Assembly (NCBI RefSeq): GCF_029784155.1
Contig: NC_073692.1
Location: forward strand, 418,186,352 to 418,250,351
Source: Uranotaenia lowii
Taxonomy: Eukaryota > Arthropoda > Insecta > Diptera > Culicidae
DNA length: 64,000 nt
Reading direction: 5' to 3'
The notes beneath the pieces were generated by a model. It did not search any database and was not told the DNA's origin. It saw nothing but the letters and a program-made list of their open reading frames with translations. Numbering within the stretch: position 1 is the stretch's first letter; each line of letters opens with the position of its first letter. The translations under genes were made by a program, and so were the position numbers. This document shows positions 38,473-49,162 of the stretch, piece after piece.

Positions 38473-38484
38473 GGTCAATGGTTT
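38473..38484. repeat. Target-site duplication, left copy
   Basis: GGTCAATGGTTT, identical to 39167-39178. It abuts a T run that is the poly(A) tail of the minus-strand LINE between the copies. Confidence 0.85.
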
Positions 38485-39166
38485 TTTTTTTATTTACATA
38501 GTATTCCGTCTTACGACATAACTTGACGAACATAATTCCTAAAATTCACTCGGTTCATAGCAACCGTTCTCCAATTTCTCGGGCACCCCACGTTCGCCAG
38601 ATCACGCCTCCACTTGGTCTAACCACCTCGCTCGTTGCGCCCCCGCTCGTCTTGTTCCTACCGGATTCGTAGCGAACACCTGTTTTTGCAGGACAGTCGT
38701 CCGGCATTCTTACAACATGTCCCGCCCAGCGTATCCGGCCAGCCTTCACCACCTTCTGGATACTGGGTTCGCCGTAGAGGCGCGCGAGCTCGTGGTTCAT
38801 CCTTCGCCTCCACACTCCGTTCTCCTGTACGCCGCCAAAGATGGTTCTTAACACTCGTCGCTCGAATACTCCGAGTGTACGCAGGTCCTCCTCGAGCAAT
38901 ATCCATGTCTCGTGCCCGTAGAGAACAACCGGTCTAATGAGCGTCATATACAGGTTACACTTCGTGCGAGGGCTAAGTCTTCTCGACCGCAGTTGCTTGT
39001 GGAGTCCATAGTAGGCACGACTTCCGCTGATAATTCGCCTCCGGATCTCACGGCTGGTGTCATTGTCTGCGGTCACCAGTGAGCCGAGATAGACAAAGTC
39101 TTCGACTATCTCCAGCTCGTCGCCGTCGATCGTGACCTTGTTATTACTGGACAAGCGGGTTCGGTC
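38485..39166 (-). mobile_element. 5'-truncated LINE insertion with poly(A) tail and 12-bp TSD
   Basis: The 682-bp block has a T run at its left edge (poly(A) on the minus strand), a 70-base 3' untranslated part, and an uninterrupted reverse-transcriptase C-terminus that starts abruptly at the right edge. It lies between perfect 12-bp direct repeats. This is the textbook product of target-primed reverse transcription that stopped early. Removing it and one repeat makes the flanks continuous, so the insertion post-dates the surrounding sequence. Confidence 0.88.
38555..39166 (-). pseudogene. LINE ORF2 C-terminus, open but 5'-truncated
   Basis: About 203 codons without a stop. The N-terminal part has VTIDGDELEIVEDFVYLGS, the thumb motif following the palm of endonuclease/RT-type LINEs. 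Next come EIRRRIISGSRAYYGL, then LIRPVVLYGHETWIL, FERRVLRTIFGG and RRMNHELARLYGEPSIQKVV, and last KAGRIRWAGHVVRMPDDCPA, the conserved tail of insect RTE-like or related LINE proteins. The palm with the YxDD box and the endonuclease are missing. There is no ATG at the beginning: the frame simply opens inside the target duplication, so no functional product is expected. The intact frame shows that the insertion is young compared with the R1 and Jockey remnants around it. It is not a host gene. Confidence 0.85.
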
Positions 39167-39178
39167 GGTCAATGGTTT
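39167..39178. repeat. Target-site duplication, right copy
   Basis: GGTCAATGGTTT, identical to 38473-38484. Confidence 0.85.
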
Positions 39179-39414
39179 GAGTATTCAATAACTTCAACGT
39201 CAAATGACATACAAAATTTTCAAAGCAACCATTGTTCGTATTCGCACTGTTGGTATCAGTTTAAACATACTTGTTAGCATTCAATAGATGATTTTCTTCT
39301 CGAACAGAGTAAAATTAGAAAAGCAGAATTTCGGTTTAATTCAAATTCAAATCAATTTTTTCCGAATGGCAATATATGGTTAATAATTCGTCCAAAAGGT
39401 CAACCACTGATGAA

Positions 39415-39812
39415 CTGATGTACAAGCTCGAACAAAAAATCTTCAGAAACTTGTGTAAAATTTCCAGTGCTCTCTTTTAAAGAAGCCGTTCAAAAATGAC
39501 AAAAAACAGTGCCATCTATTGCTTGATTGATAACTTTTGAACGGTGCAATAGATGGCACTGTTTCTAGATAGCTCTTTTGAAAGTAGGAATTTTCGAGAG
39601 GGCGCAATGATGTTTGAACTCATTATTAAATAAACTTAAATACAATTAAATGAATTGCTCTATATAATTAGATGAATAAATTTCAGCTGAGAAAAATAGC
39701 ATCATTATAATGTTGTCACTAGCGAGACTCACGAAATGACAGATATACAAGATTGAACTATAAAATTCCAGAAACGTATTCAAAATTTCAAATGCTATCA
39801 TTTAAACAACCC
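39415..39812. repeat. Diverged direct repeat, about 75 bp, 325 bp apart
   Basis: Blocks at 39415-39490 and 39740-39812 share an order of words (TACAAG, GAAC, CAGAAAC, AAAATTTC, TGCTNTC, TTTAAA). Identity is modest, by eye about two thirds. The sequence between them includes the interleaved inverted repeats at 39487-39562. Confidence 0.45.
39487..39562. repeat. Interleaved inverted repeats (A-B-A'-B')
   Basis: Arm A, CCGTTCAAAA (39487-39496), is complemented by TTTTGAACGG (39535-39544). Arm B, AACAGTGCCATCTATTGC (39505-39522), is complemented by 39545-39562, all 18 bases. The order A-B-A'-B' cannot form one nested hairpin; in RNA it would be a pseudoknot topology. Confidence 0.75.
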
Positions 39813-39989
39813 GAATCAACTTTTGAAGTACCTGATTTTTGGAAGACAGCAACTGTATATGATCTAATAAATTAATAAACTTACATCGTGGAAAAATGGA
39901 CGGCAACAAGGTAAATTCATCTGGTTCATTTTACCTTGATTCTTTATACTAAAGAGTTACTTAGCACAAAACACGATCAACGATAAGCC

Positions 39990-40785
39990 GTGCGCGAGGG
40001 TACCGAATAGTGTGTGGTGAAAGGAAACCATAGTCCGAGGTGTGCCAGCCTATTCGCGCAATACCCCCAAAACCAAGCAGCAGTTCAGTTGGTTGCACTT
40101 GCCATCATTTGCGATCAGCCTTGTGTGCGCGTGATCAATCAGCTAAACCGAACCTCATCGAAACCTGTGGTACGCGCATAGCCATTAGCGGCGTGGTTGG
40201 TTTGCCGAGCCGAAGGAGAGAGAGACAGAACCGCATCATCCAGCCGGTAGTGCGTGGTACCGCATTATTGCCTCCCGTTGCCTAACACGCCGTGTCCGAG
40301 CGTGAAGACGATCCAGCCGAAACCGAGGTACGCGCCCTAGTCGAAAGCGCGTGGTTAGTTTGCCGGCCCTACGAGAGAGACCGTACCGACCAGCAGCGCA
40401 GCAGTGAATGTGGTGCCTGGTACCGCACTGCTCCCGTCCCTTCCTGGCGTCGCCCGGCCCGTGGCGATTCCGACGTTGCGGCCGAGTGTGACGGAAGCCC
40501 CGCTAACTTCCCGACTCCGTGTGCTTTCCACCCTGAATTCGCCGAATACACCAGATTTAAAACAAAAGGTATTTATTCTTCTTACTAGGAATCCACCCAT
40601 CCGAAAACTCCCCCAGCCTAACATACGCCCTGAGACCCAGGAACAAAAGAGGCCTTGAGCGCCCAAAACCCGTTAGTCCCCGTGGCTTTAGACCAGGGAC
40701 TGGGTGTTGCTGGGCAGCCCCTTCTGGGCTGAACCCGTTTCCTGGGGAAAAAGCAAAGTTTCAGTGTGAATGGAGAGAAAGCATA
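39990..40785 (+). mobile_element. GC-rich LINE-leader-like block with 158-bp tandem repeat
   Basis: This block is strikingly more GC-rich than its flanks. Two diverged copies of a roughly 158-bp unit start at about 40159 and 40317. Each has GGTACGCGC, then GCGTGGTT, AGTTTGCCG or GGTTTGCCG, GAGAGAGA and GGTACCGCA in the same order. Downstream is another GC-rich stretch to 40750, followed almost directly by an R1-clade ORF2 C-terminus. I infer an R1-type 5' leader joined to its own 3' end by internal deletion. No protein similarity supports the ORFs in it (40040-40588). Confidence 0.5.
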
Positions 40786-41114
40786 GCTAAGTGGATTTTT
40801 ACATGACGCAATTCCTGACTGGTTATGGGTGCTTTATGAAGTATCACAAAAGATTCGGACATGTGGCCTCGCCGGTCTGTCTAACATGCAGTGACGTAGA
40901 CGAGACACCCGAATACGTGAAATTCTATTGTCTAAGATTTGAAGAGGAACGTGCCAACATATTCGCCGCACCAACACAACAGAGGACAACATGTTTGCAG
41001 AAGATGTGTGATGACATCAACACATGGTATGCAGTCAGCGATGAGCTCGCCGGGATAATGACTGCCCTGCAAAGGAGTTGGAGGCTGACGAAATCTGGGA
41101 TCGACGTAGGATAA
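40786..41114 (+). pseudogene. R1-clade LINE ORF2 C-terminus
   Basis: The reading frame gives DFYMTQFLTGYGCF, then KRFGHVASPVCLTC, TPEYVKFYCLRFEEER and further acidic sequence to a stop at 41112-41114. This is the C-terminal region of R1-clade ORF2 proteins (usual form FHxTQxLTGHGCF, SPxCPxC, TPEHVxFxCPRFxxER). It includes the cysteine-histidine zinc-binding block thought to contact nucleic acid. The two C-X2-C cysteines and the later Cys are present, but the usual His in TPEH is Tyr here. The reverse transcriptase that should precede it is missing; the GC-rich leader block takes its place. About 200 bases after the stop (to about 41300) may be its 3' untranslated part. Confidence 0.8.
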
Positions 41115-41352
41115 CGTAACCTAACTTTACTAAGCTTAATGAGTCGGAAGCTATCAAATGAACTACGGTGACCACGACGTGAAGATGACCTCAGCCGGTC
41201 GGGTTGATATTTGCAGGTCAAGTGTTGCGGCGCACATGCGTGAGTTAGACCCTCTTCTAAAGTATTGCCTTAGGGCAGTTACAGGTTAGAGATATGGTCT
41301 GAGGTGGAGTTTTGGGCGTATGTATTACGCGTTTTGAGGCTATTCAACGACG

Positions 41353-41828
41353 ATTGTGCGTTATGCTCTTCGTGAGCTACCCTGAGAGAATACTTTAAAC
41401 TTGCCACCTTACGCTCATCGTTGTGCTCTGCTTGGTCTTCAGACGCTATCGAACCGCGATTTCATGGGCCAATCTCTATTCGTGGCAAAGATTTTACGAA
41501 GCGAAATCGATTGCGCATGGCTGCTTTTCCGATGTAACATCTATGCACCAGAACGAAACTCTTCGCAATCGAAATTTACTCTCTCTGGAATCAAGAAGCA
41601 CGCGCAACGACCCTCTACGTTCGGCAATAACATGCTTTTTACGTCGTTTGACACACTTTGACTTTAATGTATCCATTTCAATTTTAAGACGAACGGATTG
41701 AATCTGATTTAAGCGTAAATACAATTACATAACTAAGAGGTGCCTACCATGTTATGTACAAATAGTATTAAGTAGATCATTACGGCACCTATGTCCGATG
41801 ATATTATTTTCAATAAACAATAAACAAT
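41353..41828 (+). pseudogene. Jockey-clade LINE C-terminus and 3' tail
   Basis: The frame from 41353 reads IVRYALRELP, a stop (TGA, 41383-41385, where Jockey-type proteins usually have Trp), then ENTLNLPPYAHRCALLGLQ and GQSLFVAKILRSEIDCAWLL, and after that NIYAPERN. It stops at 41659-41661. A frame change then gives FDFNVSISILRR to about 41697. This is the end of a Jockey-clade ORF2 (usual form RYALRxLPW, LPPYxxRCxLLxLxTL, FVxxLLxxxIDC, INxYxPxR, FDFNxS). The following 130 bases run into AATAAACAATAAACAA (ending about 41828), a plausible 3' end. The copy is 5'-truncated and inactive. Confidence 0.82.
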
Positions 41829-42243
41829 ATGATGTAAGCTGTATCGTATGTCTGGGTGTGATGTAAACTAGTCAAGCTGTAGCTTTATAATTCAGTTGAC
41901 TTGTTCAATTTTAATTCACTGCTAGATATAACGGCAGGCAATGCTCATCGTTCCTCGTTGAATGGTGCTCTGTTTGCCCCGAGTCAACCAGTTAAAGTAA
42001 AAACGCGTTTTAAAATCGGGTGAAAAATAAAAAAAAATTGAAATTTAAAGAATTGAGGAAAAATGAGTACATCACTTTACAGTGCGTACAATATAGATCA
42101 GGATGATTGAACGATCATGAGGACTTACTTTCCAGTGTTAAAAAATTGTTATATTTTCGTCGCTTGATAATTTAGTTGTTTTTTTTTAAATATTTCTGTA
42201 AAAATGCTTAGGAGATATCTTTTTTGCTAAAAAATTCATACTA
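41829..42243. other. AT-rich spacer, nothing recognised
   Basis: No coding pattern or element boundary was recognised between the Jockey remnant and the DD37E transposon. Confidence 0.55.
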
Positions 42244-43434
42244 TAAAGGGTGATACGGTCAAAATCTTGTCAAGGGAAAACGCGTGTAAACCGGTAAAAT
42301 CTTTTATTTAAAAAAAAACAAATAAATATTTTTTTCAAGTTAAATTAGTAAAAAATCCAGGAAAAATATTCAGTAAGGCTTCCGCTTTTCCAAATCCGAA
42401 TTGCTGGGCCTTACGCTTAACCCCTGCCATCATATTTTTTACAGCCACCTTGTCCACCTTCTTCGCCGCAGAAAGCCAGTTTGCCTTGAACTGCTGCTCG
42501 TCCTTAGAAGTTTTTTTTAATCTTCTTTAGGTTCCGCTTGACAATAGCCCAGTATTTCTCAATTGGGCGGAGCTCTGGCGTGTTGGGAGGGTTCTTGTCC
42601 CTGGGAACCACCTGCACGTTGTTGGCGGCGTACCACTCCATGGCCTTTTTGCCGTAATGGCAAGATGCTTAATCCGGCCAAAACAGTACAGAGCAACCGT
42701 GTTTCTTCAGGAAAGGCAGCAGTCGTTTATTCAAACACTCTTTCACGGTAATTTCTTGGTTGACAGTCCCGGAAGCTATGAAAATACTGCTTTTCAAGCC
42801 ACAGGTACAGATGGCTTGCCAAACCAGATAGTTTTTCGCGAACTTTAACAGTTTCATGTGCTTGAAAATATCTGTTACCTTTCCCCCTGCCTTTTGCCGT
42901 ATAAAACTCCTGTCCCGAAAGCTGCTTGTAGTCGATTTGACGTAGGTTTCCTCGTCCATTACCACGCATTCAAACTTCATAAGCATCGTCGTGTACAGCT
43001 TCCGGGATCGCGCTTTGGCCGTCGTATTTTGATCATCATCGCGATTTGGAGTCACTACCTTCTTGTAAGTCGATAGTCCGGCTCGTTTTTTGGCTCGAAG
43101 CACGGTTGTAGACGATACACACAGCATATTTGCGGCATCTGGGAGAGAGAGAGATTAAGGTTTCGCTTGAAACTACCAGCAACTCTCTTTGTCGTCTCAG
43201 CGGCTTCCGGTTTTCAATTTTTCCCCGATCCAGACCTCCTGGCTGTCGTCGAACGTTCCCCAAACACTTTAATTACATTTGTGACGGTTGATTTGGCAAC
43301 TTTTAGCGATTTTGCCAGCTTTGCGTGCGAGTAGCTCGGATTCTCGCGATGGGCCAGCAAAATTTGAATACGCTGCTCTTTTTCCTTGGACGGCATTTTT
43401 TGATATTGATCAAATTTTGACCGTATCACCTTTA
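42244..43434 (-). mobile_element. Tc1/mariner-superfamily transposon, DD37E type
   Basis: The 1.19-kb element has matching termini. The left begins TA then AAGGGTGATACGGTCAAAAT (42244-42265). The right ends ATTTTGACCGTATCACCTT then TA (43414-43434), with one extra G in the left copy. TA target duplications fit Tc1/mariner. A single transposase gene on the minus strand fills the element. It is decayed but nearly full length. Confidence 0.9.
42335..43396 (-). pseudogene. Dead DD37E transposase
   Basis: Start chosen at MPSKEKEQRI (43396), because the longer in-frame start lies in the terminal repeat. The N-terminal helix-turn-helix (HAKLAKSLKVAKSTVTNVIK) is followed by a second DNA-binding part (DAANMLCVSSTTVLRAKKRA). 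Catalytic residues are the Asp of VVMDEETYV (42954-42956), the Asp of VLFWPD (42672-42674) and the Glu of LRPIEKYW (42558-42560). With 37 residues between the second Asp and the Glu, it is DD37E, the spacing of the mosquito ITmD37E group. Lesions: a stop after GSGKN (43214-43216), a frame slip in the GA run near 43141-43153, a TAA directly after the second Asp (42669-42671), and a frame slip in the eight-T run at 42511-42518. The C-terminus ends FFTNLT at 42335. It cannot make an active enzyme. Confidence 0.9.
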
Positions 43435-45020
43435 AGGAACTACAAAACTGTTTTTCGCGAAAGTTTACTCTTTATGCCTTTATCTCCCCTATCTGCTGCT
43501 TTTTATAGTGCACGATGATTGTTAAAAAAAATCATCTAATTTATAGTTCTAAATTGTACTTGAGAATCCCTGCCGAATCACCACTCATCTAGAGAGACAA
43601 CCCAGTGGGACAACAAGTGACGTAAGCTTGTTTTCGTTAGTCGTAAAGCTCGGAACACCATCAGCACTGGTCGACTGGCTGGCCTGGCTGGCTCTTGGGT
43701 TGGGCAGGTGTGAGAAAAGTACCCAAAACTCAAGGAGGATTAAAAGTTAACCGGTCCATGAGTTATGAGGATGTTGTTTCATTTTCGGTTTGAAAAAAAC
43801 ATAAATAAGTGCTGTACCCTAAACCGGACCCAGGAGATATGAAGAACCGATTATAGGTTGTTGCCCTTTTTTATTTTGGTTTTTGAAACATCAAAGAAAT
43901 TTAAAATAAAATTATTTCTTGAAATGATGCCTGAAGAAATTGGTAGGATGATATGTATCGTCTATTCAGGATGATAAATAACGATCTTACTACGTTGCTT
44001 TTGATATCATTTGAAATTGAAAAATTATATATCAATGAGCATGAGCAACTTTCAAAATCCTACTTCAGATTGTTATCCTTCATCGATAAGAAAAAGTTCC
44101 TTCGATAAGTTCTGCAAGAAAATGGTCTTCAAATGAACTGCGAATTCACACTTTCCACTAGCATCAACACCATCTTCCTCTTCAGTTTCTCTTCCCAGTC
44201 GTTCAGAACTTACCTACATTTGTTGCGGTTGGATAGTCTTTAAAAAGAGAGCACTCTGCAATAATCATCATCAACATCTCGTATAGAATCATCGTCATCA
44301 TCATTGACAGCAGTAGCAGCTTTTAAAATTTCTGAAAAAAAAGTTTCCGCAAAACTTCCCGCGGCATGTTCCATTTTCTACCCGGGGTGTACCGCTAGAT
44401 ACAAATACGCAAACCGAATCGAAATTGCGGTGAAAAGTTTGCCATCTCCTGAGCTGGCTGAAGGGAGCGCGCGAGCTTTCCTCAATTCAATGAATGGTGT
44501 AAAAGTTTTCTTCTTTACACTAGGTAGGTACCTACCGCCAATGAATGGTGCCGAAACTGTTGCTGAATTACTAGCACTTACTCACCTTGGAACGAAATAA
44601 ACTACATCACTCCATAACTCCCCGATGGCGGTTCTTGTTTCGGGTTTTTGGGTTTTTTTTCCCGAGGAGGAAACTTTCGAAACATTCTTATTTTGGCACT
44701 AAGCGATCGTAATCATAATTTGTCTTGTGGGATTGAAACTTCATCATTGGTACTTGTAACGACGATGACAAGTTTTGTACTTTCAAAGGCAAATTAAGAA
44801 GGATTTTAAGTTATGAAACATAAAAATATGCTGCACTCTGCGCTAAATTCAGATCATTAAAGACAAATTAGAGTTCATGTCGAAATTTTTTTGGACGGTA
44901 ATGAATTTATTTAAGAAAATATGAGGAACCCGAAGCCAAAGGGGTTGCAAAGCTTATTTTGAGAAACAAATTGTTCAAAGTTATTAGGTTTGGCCAAATA
45001 TTAAATTTTTTTTTGTGGAA
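43435..45020. other. Non-coding; less AT-rich island 43560-44640
   Basis: No gene is supported. The ORF at 44304-44600 has no recognisable domain. A perfect 14-bp palindrome, GGTAGGTACCTACC, lies at 44523-44536, directly before TGAATGGTGCCGAAAC (44541-44556), a word that recurs near 56487. The island could hold conserved regulatory DNA, which is inference from composition only. Confidence 0.4.
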
Positions 45021-45045
45021 AAAAAGTATGTTAAGAAAATTATGA
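45021..45045. repeat. 25-bp direct repeat (target duplication), left
   Basis: AAAAAGTATG, then TTAAGAAAAT and TATGA. All 25 bases are identical to 46168-46192. The A run at the start may lengthen the apparent match by a few bases. Confidence 0.8.
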
Positions 45046-46167
45046 TTGGAGCGAAGTTGGCCTTGCTCGAGTGTGGTCGCATTTTTTTCCGCGGTCGCGT
45101 TTTACTTCGTGATTCTTTAAATTTATATTTCCCTTACCATTTTTCAATAAGTAAAACAGCGGTAAAGTCTTTTATGTATATCGTTCAATTCATAGAGATT
45201 AAGTGGGTTATAAATTTGAAACCTTAAGTGGAGTGAAATAAATGCTTTCGTAATGGTTTGTGAAGTTGTTGAAAGTGGCCGAATGTGGCTGGTACTACGC
45301 TTTCCGGACCGGCCCAGGACCATTCTTAGAAGACACCCAGAAACTCTTGAACTCTTGACTGATTCGGATATATAAGATAAGTACCTGTTTTAATTTGGTG
45401 AATGAATTTATTCAAGATGTGTCAGAAGTTCGGTTTCCACGACCGAGGAATTTTGATTTTTTTTTTCGAGCAGGTGGTCGTAACAGCCATCGATTGCTTT
45501 GATCTTAAAAATGCTCAATGCAGAAATCCGAAATACATAGTTAAGCATTTAAGAGTTAAACTTATCATAATTTCACACCACTTTTTTAAATGATAACAAT
45601 TTTCATTTTAATTTCTTTTGCGGGCTGCGTGCGCCGTGAGTGTGCTCACTGTATTGATTGCTGTTATTGTTAGTAAATCAATGCGTTACTTAACGTCATC
45701 TAGCAGTTATAAAATAAGCATTTAAGTTGCTTCATAAACTATGCATTGAAATTTAAATAATTTTGATAATATATGTGTGAACAGTTCAAACTCAAATGTA
45801 ATATTCTTTATTCTAAACATTATTGCGGTGAGTATAGTGTTCGTAAGTATCGTAAGTTCCTAATTCCTTAACAGCATCTAATGTATCAATATTCCGTATT
45901 ACACTTTCCCAAATAACATAAATTCATATTTAGGTCTTTCCATATTCAAAATATTATATGAAGCGTTTGGTAGGGATCAGCCACGCCTCATTCTGCCCCT
46001 GTATCCTGTATCTTTCGCGGTTTTCATCACATGGTTGGCCTGGCCGTAGTAATATCTGCAATGCATAGGAATATGTAACAGATAATACGCTGAAAAGAAA
46101 AATGATAGACATTTTCCAGGATGCCTACATGTTTTGGCCATGTTGATGTAAGAAGAAGAAGAAGAAG
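45046..46167 (+). mobile_element. Retroposed insertion of about 1.1 kb with GAA-rich tail
   Basis: The block ends in ATGTAAGAAGAAGAAGAAG (near 46147-46165) and is bounded by perfect 25-bp direct repeats. A simple 3' tail plus a long target duplication is the mark of target-primed reverse transcription. I do not recognise its content: no clear RT or pol III boxes. A somewhat GC-richer 3' part (45960-46140) may be a LINE 3' end. It could be a 5'-truncated non-LTR element or a SINE-like passenger. Confidence 0.7.
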
Positions 46168-46192
46168 AAAAAGTATGTTAAGAAAATTATGA
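46168..46192. repeat. 25-bp direct repeat (target duplication), right
   Basis: Identical to 45021-45045 over all 25 bases. Confidence 0.8.
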
Positions 46193-48756
46193 AGCTCCAA
46201 GGAAAATGCAACGAAAAATAACTATATGTAAATCTCACAATGAGCTATAATAAAAAAAACCCAAATCAATAAACAGGAACAGGAAAATTAAGAACCCATC
46301 TTATCTTTTTAAACGAGAAACGCAAAACTTCTGGTTTCAACTAAATTACTGAAAAATTTCATAACCAAAAACTAATCTATAAGAGTTTTATTACAAGTGA
46401 ATTATACTTCTACAACTTTATTTCACTACCATTTTCCGATGACAACATCTAATGGATTTCGTTTGTCAAGAATGACAAATGAATCATCATAGCACATTAG
46501 TTTTTGCGTCCAACAGCTGCTTTGAAAGCATTTAATCTGCTACTGATAGAACACCAAACGTTTGATAATCGAGCGATTCTGACACCGTGTCCATGATTTA
46601 TTGTCCTTTCGAGAAGGACATGACTGACTGTTCGCTCATGAAATATTCAAATAATAATACACTTCAGTCAGATCAGTCACTCATCTCGAATCCCCTTTTT
46701 CCGGAAGACATATGCCCTGCAAAAGTCTCTCTTTCCCCTCCCCATTCGGTGCAGGAAGTCACTTTTCCGTAACGGAACGAATTGCAAATCCGGAAGCAAT
46801 CCGTCGTCGTCGTCTCCGGCGGCCAAGTGACGTCCAGCTAGTTGATCATTGCAAAGCGTGGAGGGACAGTAGAAAGTAAAAGAGAAGCTTCACAATCACA
46901 CGGAGAGACCCATTTGGAATCAGTGCCAGCCAGTGATGCTGCTTCAAGCTTTGGAAAAAAAGTTCCCACTCGATGACTCCCGGAAGGCATATTCTACAGT
47001 TGCTTTTCGTTTTCCATCACCCAGTTATTTTTTTTTTGTGTCAAGCTCTTTGGCTTGGATCCTTCTATGAAAAAAAAGCGAAAAAACCCAAACTGATAAC
47101 TGTCTGTGGGCTTATATTGGACAGTGTTCGGCATTCATGAATATTAATGAAAAAGTCCAGCTCCCTTCCCTGTTTTTTTTGCCGTCTACTTGGGCGATCG
47201 TTTTTCTCCAATTGAACGGAACATGGTCCATCAGGGTTATCAGATTGGCAGGAGAGAATTTAAATTACACAGAATCTACTTTAAAGTTTACATTGTCGTA
47301 GAATAGTGGGGAATTGTACGGTGATTCCAACATTAGAACCAAACTTAAGGTTGTAGATTCAATGTTAAGTAGACATTGAGAGCCATAATAAAGCGGTTTT
47401 TAAAGATTAAAAACTTATGAAACGTTATGAAACAACAAAAGAATAATTACTTCAGTCAATTACAATGATTTTGCAAACGGGGGACTGAGATAAAAAGAGA
47501 AGGTACGTCATTGATCACACAAATTGTGCAGCCAATGATTGAAATTGTTGTTAGTTGTGGGAAATTGTGCGTGAAAATGAGTAAATTTGAGTAAAAATGA
47601 GAAAAAAAAATAGTGCTCAGAGAGGAAGAGAAAGAGAGAGAGAAAATGTGCGAATTGTTGCAAATTGTTGCAAAATTAGAAGAAGATGTGGTATTTTGAT
47701 CATAACCATTCCCAAAGGAAAGAATTCTCTCTCTATTGCGATCCCCCGGTTACGTTATCGCAATTCCAACTACAAAGTGGAAAGATCGTATAAAATGTCG
47801 TCTGAAATCAGTTTGAATTGGATATAATAGAAAGTCCGCCTTGGTTGTAAATTATAAAATTATTCTACTCCCGCGCGGGCTATAAGTGAGAAAATCATCG
47901 TCATGTTCTCTCTGCAACCAGCAGTGTATCCAGATTGCTGAAAATCAGATGGGAATTGAGTTATATTGACCAATGAGAAAACTGGAAAATATTGGCGCTT
48001 CCAACGATTTGAAGGCTATGAGAGCAAAATTTTGCGCTCTCTTGCGTTCTTCCGATAGGTACGAAAAAGGTGTCGTGGATCGGTATAGTTTGCGTCGCTT
48101 TAGAAAGAAGTGAAATTTATGTATGTGTATTGCCTCCATTTTGGTAAGTATATGTTGTTTTTTTCAACTTTCATACGATCATTCTATAACGAATATGGAA
48201 TATTTAATTGGTAGTTTGAATAAATTGTACACTTTCTTTCAAATTTAATTGTATACAGGATACCAATCCAGCTAAAAAGCAAGCTTAAAATTGAGTTTTT
48301 AAAATGATAAGTTTTTTTTTAATTCTGAAAAATTGAGAATTCTTTTCCTTATCATCAACAAACAATATTTCCATAAAAAATGACTCATTATTTTTCTTAA
48401 GTAAACTCGTTTGTTATGTTCTATTATTCTTTGCTATTTGATATCCACAAAATGGGAATTAAAAGTTAGTTGTAGGCGAATTTAAAAATAAAATCTTTGA
48501 TTACTACACTGTCTTACTCTACACTATCTCAATATTAATCTTTAGCTATTTTCAAAGAGATATCATTTGACTTACAGATAGATAAATCAGGCCCTAAGAG
48601 CCAATACTATATTTGGTGATTTTCTCAGATTTCTTCAAATTATAAACTTACTATAGAGTTCGGTAAAAAATTGAAAATAACCGGAAAATAGATGAAAAAC
48701 TGTTGAACTCACCAACTAAAAAGTGTGTTTTAAAATTAGCTTAAATGCACTTAAAC
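46193..48756. other. Non-coding; less AT-rich island 46560-47200
   Basis: No gene is supported. The island looks less AT-rich than its flanks and free of recognised repeats. ORFs at 47597-47827 (opening in a GA-rich simple repeat near 47620-47645) and 47945-48139 have no domain. Confidence 0.45.
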
Positions 48757-49162
48757 TAAGGTTACCAGATTTTCTCCAGAACGGATCCGGGCCGGACATT
48801 TTTGGGAAACTTTATCTAAAAATCTGGTAAAATCCAGGCATTCTATTTAAAATCTGTAGACTTAAAATCTTGGCAATATCTGCACCAATTTGGTCATTTT
48901 AAAAGACTTGGAAAAAAATTTTTTTTCATCAGATATTATCACATTTCAATTCGTGTTTAAGCTTTCAAAAAACATTTCATGATTAAAAAAAAAACTCTAA
49001 AAATTTCGTTTTGGAAAAATTAAAACACAATTTTTTTTATTTTTATCCTATTTGTAAATAAGATGAATAAATCCGGTAAAAAATCTGACTTTTCCAAAGA
49101 CATTCGGGCAACCAACCTGGATCGGACTTTTCCCGCATAAAACCGGGCAATCTGGCAACCTA
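48757..49162. mobile_element. TA-flanked short inverted-repeat element, decayed
   Basis: The left end reads TA then AGGTTACCAGATTTTC. The right end reads ATCTGGCAACC then TA. The inverted ends are about 11 bases with one or two mismatches, and the element would be about 405 bp. GGTTGCCAGAT-type termini look repeated in this window (compare 3174-3184). No coding content. Confidence 0.5.

Noticed and set aside
38555..39172. 205-codon ORF as a host gene
   Set aside because: It is the C-terminus of a LINE protein lying inside a target-duplication-bounded insertion. It has no ATG and starts at the truncation point.
44304..44600. 98-codon ORF as a small protein gene
   Set aside because: No domain, signal peptide or repeat of known type, and no supporting neighbour. 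It lies in an island that is unusual only in composition.
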